Shown here: positions 51,186 through 54,921 of the stretch, piece after piece
Position numbering within the stretch: position 1 is the first letter of the stretch
Layout: every line of letters begins with the position of its first letter
Source: Flavobacteriaceae bacterium
GTDB taxonomy: Bacteria > Bacteroidota > Bacteroidia > Flavobacteriales > Weeksellaceae
Assembly (NCBI GenBank): GCA_030529185.1
Contig: JAUMXI010000008.1
Location: 1 to 54,921 of the forward strand
Length of the DNA: 54,921 bases
Reading direction: 5' to 3'
Made by a program: the position numbers and the translations under genes
The notes under the pieces: model-generated
Told to the model about the DNA's origin: nothing
Seen by the model: only the letters and a program-made list of their open reading frames with translations
The model's database searches: none

Positions 51186-53252
51186 TTAAAGTTTTTCTAT
51201 CTCATCACTAGCCAATTCTTTTAAAACGCCATCTTTTACATATTCACGCAAAATAGGTTTGATTTCGTATTCTAAACGGGTTTGGATATCAATATTTTCC
51301 GTAATAAAATACGAGTGCCCTAATTGCACTTCTTCTTTTTTGAATTCTTGTGATAAATGTTTATCAAATAAATCAGCAACAGCATTGAATTTCTCGGAAT
51401 TAAAATTCTCTCCCAACTCACTTGACAAATCCCTTGGCGGAACATCTACAAAAGCAAAACGCCTTCTGATGGCATAATCAATATGCCCCACACTGCGGTC
51501 AGCGGTGTTCATCGTACCAATAATATAAAGATTAGGCGGAAGTGTAATTTTATTGCTCCCATCAACTGCGTACATCGAATCCACTGCCTCGCCACGATAT
51601 TCCAAGGCGTAAATCAATTCTCCCAAAACCGAGGAAAGATTTGCACGGTTGATTTCGTCGATGATGAGGACGAAGTTTTTTAGATCATTTTCAGGCTTTT
51701 CCTCTTTTATCAAATTTGGACTATCTTCGATAAACTTTTGAAATAAATTTAATACTCGAACATAGTAACTTGCGTGTTGTCTTGCCAAGCCCGATAAGTT
51801 TTGATTTTTCTTTATGTCTTGTCGGCTGGTATTTCCATCAAAATGAGCTTGTAAAATATCTTTATGCAACATTCTCAAATTTCCCCACTTTTCACCTTCA
51901 CCTGTGTATCTAAATGCATCTGAGTCACCCGAAGGAAGTAATTGAATTTTTCCTGTCAAATATAAACCATTATCTTCCTCAATTTTATCATTCAAATCAT
52001 CTTTAAAAGCCTCAAAATATTTCAAAAATTTATTTTCCTTACTCAATGTTTGTACATCTTTTTGGCTATTTTGATAATTTTCGAATGCTCTCTTCGCAAA
52101 CTTAGCCAAAATTTTATTCTCCGCTTCATAGGTTATTCCATCTCCATTTGAATTAGGTTTGGCAACTATCCCACGCACAAAATCTTCATACGAATAACTT
52201 GGGTGAAATTGTATGATTTGGAATTGTTCGCTATTTTTTAAATTTTTATCCTCCGCAATATTGAGCAACGCTTTTGCTATTTGCTTGGCTTCTCTGGTTT
52301 TTCCTGTTCCCGGAGGACCTTGTAAAATGATTTGTTTTTTGTATTTGAGGAGATTTGTTTTACTTTTAATATGGGAGTTATTCATTTCATTAATTGTTAA
52401 ATTATTTATTGAATCTTCAAAAATTATTTTATAAGCTTCAAATTGTCTATTTGCCAAGTCGTAAAGCATCTCTAAAAGTTCTAATCCTTCTATTTCAAAA
52501 CTGTTGCTTAAATTATTTATTTGTATATGTTTTCCTAAAAGACAAAAATCTCCTACTTTTATATTTTTTAATTTATCTTTAATTGATTCTATTTGGTACC
52601 CTTTTAAAAGTTTCGAAATAATATCTTCATTGCGAAAAAAAGAATCCACCAAAGGTTGTACACATGATAATGGATCTGTATTATTTCTACTTGAATGTGC
52701 ATTAAATCCTAAACCATAATTAATTTTAGAATCATCAATGCTAATATGGTATTGTATCTCTCTTTCAGCACCAATATTTATTGTCCAATAATCTTCTCTA
52801 ACATCTCCAAATATCTTACTTAGTGGTGCTACTCTACTATTACCATTTAACCTTATTCTTTCTTTTTGAAATACCTTTATGAAATAACTATTGTTGTAAA
52901 ATTTTTCTTTCAGAAATTTTTGATGAACAAAATTTATTAAGTCTTGTAAATTATTAAACATCATCTTTTTGTCAAACTCTAAAAACAATCTATAATGTTT
53001 AATTATTGATTTTGGAATCCCGCTTCCCTGCTTATCAGAATAACTTTTGAAAGGTTCTAAATTAAAATTCAAGTTTTCTATTTCGGAAGGACTTATTTCC
53101 AGAAAATTCTTTCCAAAAGTTGATGTGAAATTAGAAATGCATTCAGCTATTCTATTATCAAAATTTTCTGGATTCCAAAACTTTTCATATGATTGATTTA
53201 TAGGAAATACAACTTTTAGATAAAAATTCTTAAATTGTTCTATATTAGCCAT
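51186..53252 (-). CDS. McrB-family AAA+ GTPase/ATPase
   Basis: 688 aa. The AAA+ motor lies in the C-terminal half: LQGPPGTGKTREAKQIA (Walker A, about 315), LIIDEINRANLSSVLGELIY (Walker B), and TMNTADRSVGHIDYAIRRR, the McrB signature MNTADRS with the following Arg fingers. The first 310 residues form a target-recognition region that I cannot assign to a known DNA-binding domain (it contains EIQYHISIDDSKINYGLGFN). An insertion of about 110 residues between Walker A and B (NDKIEEDNGLYLTGKIQLLP) is also long. Confidence 0.88.
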   Translation of the reverse strand: MANIEQFKNFYLKVVFPINQSYEKFWNPENFDNRIAECISNFTSTFGKNFLEISPSEIENLNFNLEPFKSYSDKQGSGIPKSIIKHYRLFLEFDKKMMFNNLQDLINFVHQKFLKEKFYNNSYFIKVFQKERIRLNGNSRVAPLSKIFGDVREDYWTINIGAEREIQYHISIDDSKINYGLGFNAHSSRNNTDPLSCVQPLVDSFFRNEDIISKLLKGYQIESIKDKLKNIKVGDFCLLGKHIQINNLSNSFEIEGLELLEMLYDLANRQFEAYKIIFEDSINNLTINEMNNSHIKSKTNLLKYKKQIILQGPPGTGKTREAKQIAKALLNIAEDKNLKNSEQFQIIQFHPSYSYEDFVRGIVAKPNSNGDGITYEAENKILAKFAKRAFENYQNSQKDVQTLSKENKFLKYFEAFKDDLNDKIEEDNGLYLTGKIQLLPSGDSDAFRYTGEGEKWGNLRMLHKDILQAHFDGNTSRQDIKKNQNLSGLARQHASYYVRVLNLFQKFIEDSPNLIKEEKPENDLKNFVLIIDEINRANLSSVLGELIYALEYRGEAVDSMYAVDGSNKITLPPNLYIIGTMNTADRSVGHIDYAIRRRFAFVDVPPRDLSSELGENFNSEKFNAVADLFDKHLSQEFKKEEVQLGHSYFITENIDIQTRLEYEIKPILREYVKDGVLKELASDEIEKL

Positions 53253-53287
53253 TACTATTAAATTTATCTTTAATATGATTTAAAGTA

Positions 53288-54121
53288 TCACGAAATCCAC
53301 TTCCCCTCCCCGAAGTCAGGCTTTCTTTTCTCTAAAAAGGCGTTGCGTCCTTCCTTGGCTTCGTCGGTCATATAGGCAAGGCGAGTGGCTTCCCCTGCGA
53401 ATACCTGCTGGCCTACCATTCCGTCATCGGTGAGGTTCATTGCGAATTTCAGCATACGGATAGAAGTTGGCGACTTGGCAAGGATTTCTTGAGCCCATTG
53501 ATACGCTTCCTCTTCCAAACGAGCGTGAGGTACTACTTTATTGACCATTCCCATTTCAAATGCCTCTTGTGCGGAATAATTTCGCCCTAAAAAGAAAATC
53601 TCACGGGCTTTTTTCTGTCCAACCATTTTTGCCAAATAGGCAGAACCATAACCGCCATCAAAACTGGTAACATCGGCATCGGTTTGTTTGAAAATGGCGT
53701 GTTCTTCGCTGGCGAGAGTCAAATCACAAACTACATGTAAAGAATGTCCGCCCCCCACAGCCCATCCATTTACCACGGCAATCACCACCTTCGGCATAAA
53801 ACGAATGAGCCTTTGCACTTCTAATATATTAAGGCGATGTCTTCCATCTTCGCCCACATACCCCTGATGACCACGAGCCTTTTGGTCGCCACCGCTACAA
53901 AAAGCGTGTCCGCCGTCCTTAGGGCTGGGACCTTCGCCTGTGAGTAGCACTACCCCAATGCTGGAATCTTCGTACGCATCATAAAAAGCATCATAAAGCT
54001 CGGAAGTGGTTTTCGGGCGAAACGCGTTACGAACTTCTGGTCGGTTAAAGGCGATTCGTGCTACGCCGTTGCATTTTTTGTAAGTGATATCTTCGTATTC
54101 TTTTACGGTTTTCCAGTTCAT
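53288..54121 (-). CDS. menB: 1,4-dihydroxy-2-naphthoyl-CoA synthase
   Basis: 277 aa, crotonase fold. It cyclises o-succinylbenzoyl-CoA in menaquinone synthesis. Signature blocks are [32 protein letters not shown] (oxyanion Gly and flexible loop), [20 protein letters not shown] (oxyanion Gly), and [15 protein letters not shown] with the catalytic Asp and Tyr region. The length is standard. The mcrB-type gene follows 35 nt later on the same strand. Confidence 0.96.
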   Translation of the reverse strand: MNWKTVKEYEDITYKKCNGVARIAFNRPEVRNAFRPKTTSELYDAFYDAYEDSSIGVVLLTGEGPSPKDGGHAFCSGGDQKARGHQGYVGEDGRHRLNILEVQRLIRFMPKVVIAVVNGWAVGGGHSLHVVCDLTLASEEHAIFKQTDADVTSFDGGYGSAYLAKMVGQKKAREIFFLGRNYSAQEAFEMGMVNKVVPHARLEEEAYQWAQEILAKSPTSIRMLKFAMNLTDDGMVGQQVFAGEATRLAYMTDEAKEGRNAFLEKRKPDFGEGKWIS

Positions 54122-54194
54122 AATATTTATTAAAAATGTAAAGATATAAATTTCATATTACCTATAACATTATTCATCTTTAAAAAATAATTGT

Positions 54195-54202
54195 TAGATT
54201 TG
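54195..54202 (+). promoter_or_regulatory. -7 box of the DtxR-type regulator
   Basis: TAGATTTG, a full match, about 22 nt before the ATG at 54224. No TTG is clear at -33. Confidence 0.5.
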
Positions 54203-54223
54203 TCAAATATTTATTCTAATTTA

Positions 54224-54877
54224 ATGAAATCACTAACAGAAGAAAATTATTTAAAAGCTATTTTTCATCTAATTAATAAAGATAACACTTTCACAATAAA
54301 TGAATTAAGTAAATTTCTAGGCGTTAAAATGCCTACTGTAAACAATATGATGAAAAAATTTGCTCAAAAAGAATGGATCATATACGAAAGCTATAAACCT
54401 ATTATATTAACTGATTTAGGAAAAAAAGAAGCTTCTCTCATTGTAAGAAAACATCGCCTTACTGAAATGTTTTTAGTGAAAAAAATGGGATTCGGATGGG
54501 AATCAGTACATGAAATAGCAGAACAACTAGAACATATTCATTCTGATGTTTTATTTGATAAAATGGATGAACTACTAAACTACCCTAAAATAGACCCTCA
54601 TGGCGAACCAATCCCAGATAAAAACGGAAATATCATTGAGCTTAATTTAATGAAATTAAGTGAATGTAAGACAAATGATAAAGTAGTTTTAGCCTCTGTC
54701 ACAGAATCTTCTGACGATTTTCTTACCTACTTAAGCTTAAGAAATTTAAACCTCAATACTTGTATTCAAATATTAGAAATTGAAAAATTTGACCATTCTA
54801 TGACAATTCAATGTAGTGATGAAACAAAAACTTTGAGTAAAATAGTATGCGACAAAATCCTCGTTAAAAAAATATAA
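54224..54877 (+). CDS. DtxR/MntR-family metal-dependent transcriptional regulator
   Basis: 217 aa from the ATG at 54224. An upstream TTG (54191) lies before the -7 box and is not used. The winged helix (about 5-65) begins SLTEENYLKAIFHLI, with LSKFLGVKMPTVNNMMKKF as the recognition part. The dimerisation/metal domain (about 70-140) has RKHRLTEMFLVKKMGF and EQLEHIHSDVLFDKMDELL, with His and Glu ligands. A FeoA/SH3-like C-terminal domain follows. It would repress metal-uptake genes with Fe2+ or Mn2+; which metal is not clear. No transporter follows within the window; 54878-54921 shows nothing. Confidence 0.88.
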   Translation: MKSLTEENYLKAIFHLINKDNTFTINELSKFLGVKMPTVNNMMKKFAQKEWIIYESYKPIILTDLGKKEASLIVRKHRLTEMFLVKKMGFGWESVHEIAEQLEHIHSDVLFDKMDELLNYPKIDPHGEPIPDKNGNIIELNLMKLSECKTNDKVVLASVTESSDDFLTYLSLRNLNLNTCIQILEIEKFDHSMTIQCSDETKTLSKIVCDKILVKKI

Positions 54878-54921
54878 TAACATGGATTAATTATTTTTTT
54901 CTTTTCATAGTTAGTTAAAGA

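Overview
The window looks like a chromosomal segment of a member of the Bacteroidota, class Flavobacteriia, most likely the Weeksellaceae side (Chryseobacterium, Riemerella or Bergeyella relatives). The DNA is AT-rich. Many genes carry the Bacteroidota promoter signature (a TTG near -33 and TAnnTTTG near -7). Also typical are SusC/FecA-type TonB receptors, secreted 'VGINT' proteins, a mevalonate-pathway gene (mvaD), menaquinone genes (menA, menB, menC), an OlsF-like aminolipid synthase and an HYC_CC_PP-like small protein beside a metal TonB receptor. The genus is an inference.

Layout. 0-6 kb: a cut-off lipoprotein, a siderophore-type TonB receptor, and divergently a YfcC-type carrier, ribonuclease Z and a DUF2400 protein. 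6-11.4 kb: a minus-strand operon (pabA-like, SDR, mvaD, DUF4268, ArsC/Spx-like, aminotransferase) plus a Uma2 gene. 11.5-14.5 kb: yidD, an N-terminally extended lgt, a hydrolase and an SDR. 14.5-18.1 kb: a Cys-rich secreted protein, a TonB receptor fused to an HMA metal-binding domain, and an EF-hand-like lipoprotein. 18.2-26.1 kb: DegP/HtrA, MsrAB, menC and fbp on the minus strand; lysC and an OlsF-like acyltransferase on the plus strand. 26.2-33.6 kb: twin tRNA-Phe, an exonuclease, pssA, a DUF2147 protein, an ECF sigma operon, recA, mscS, a LolA-like protein, a frameshifted acidic protein and tRNA-Ser. 33.6-38.2 kb: ansA, dnaG, clpP and kdsB. 38.3-45.3 kb: a surface-protein region around phosphoglucomutase (pgm). 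Three tandem VGINT genes lie between intact pgm and a degenerate second pgm fragment. 45.3-54.9 kb: a glycosyltransferase, SRP RNA, a holin-like protein, an MBL hydrolase, menA, a membrane protein, a frameshifted gene, an McrBC restriction pair, menB and a DtxR-type regulator.

Most of the window is housekeeping: membrane lipids (pssA, OlsF-like), lipoprotein maturation (lgt), protein quality control (DegP, ClpP, MsrAB), replication and repair (dnaG, recA), LPS (kdsB) and menaquinone. The accessory parts are the VGINT cassette, the McrBC pair lodged between menB and menA, and the copper-type TonB module.

The signals I rate most worth a second look are four dyad-like boxes at an exact 22-bp period upstream of clpP, the VGINT cassette with its pgm pseudogene, and a set of promoters whose -7 box lies only 4-6 nt from the ATG, which suggests leaderless mRNAs. 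I found no CRISPR array, no insertion sequence and no complete prophage. All identifications come from reading the sequence and remembered family features; no search was run.
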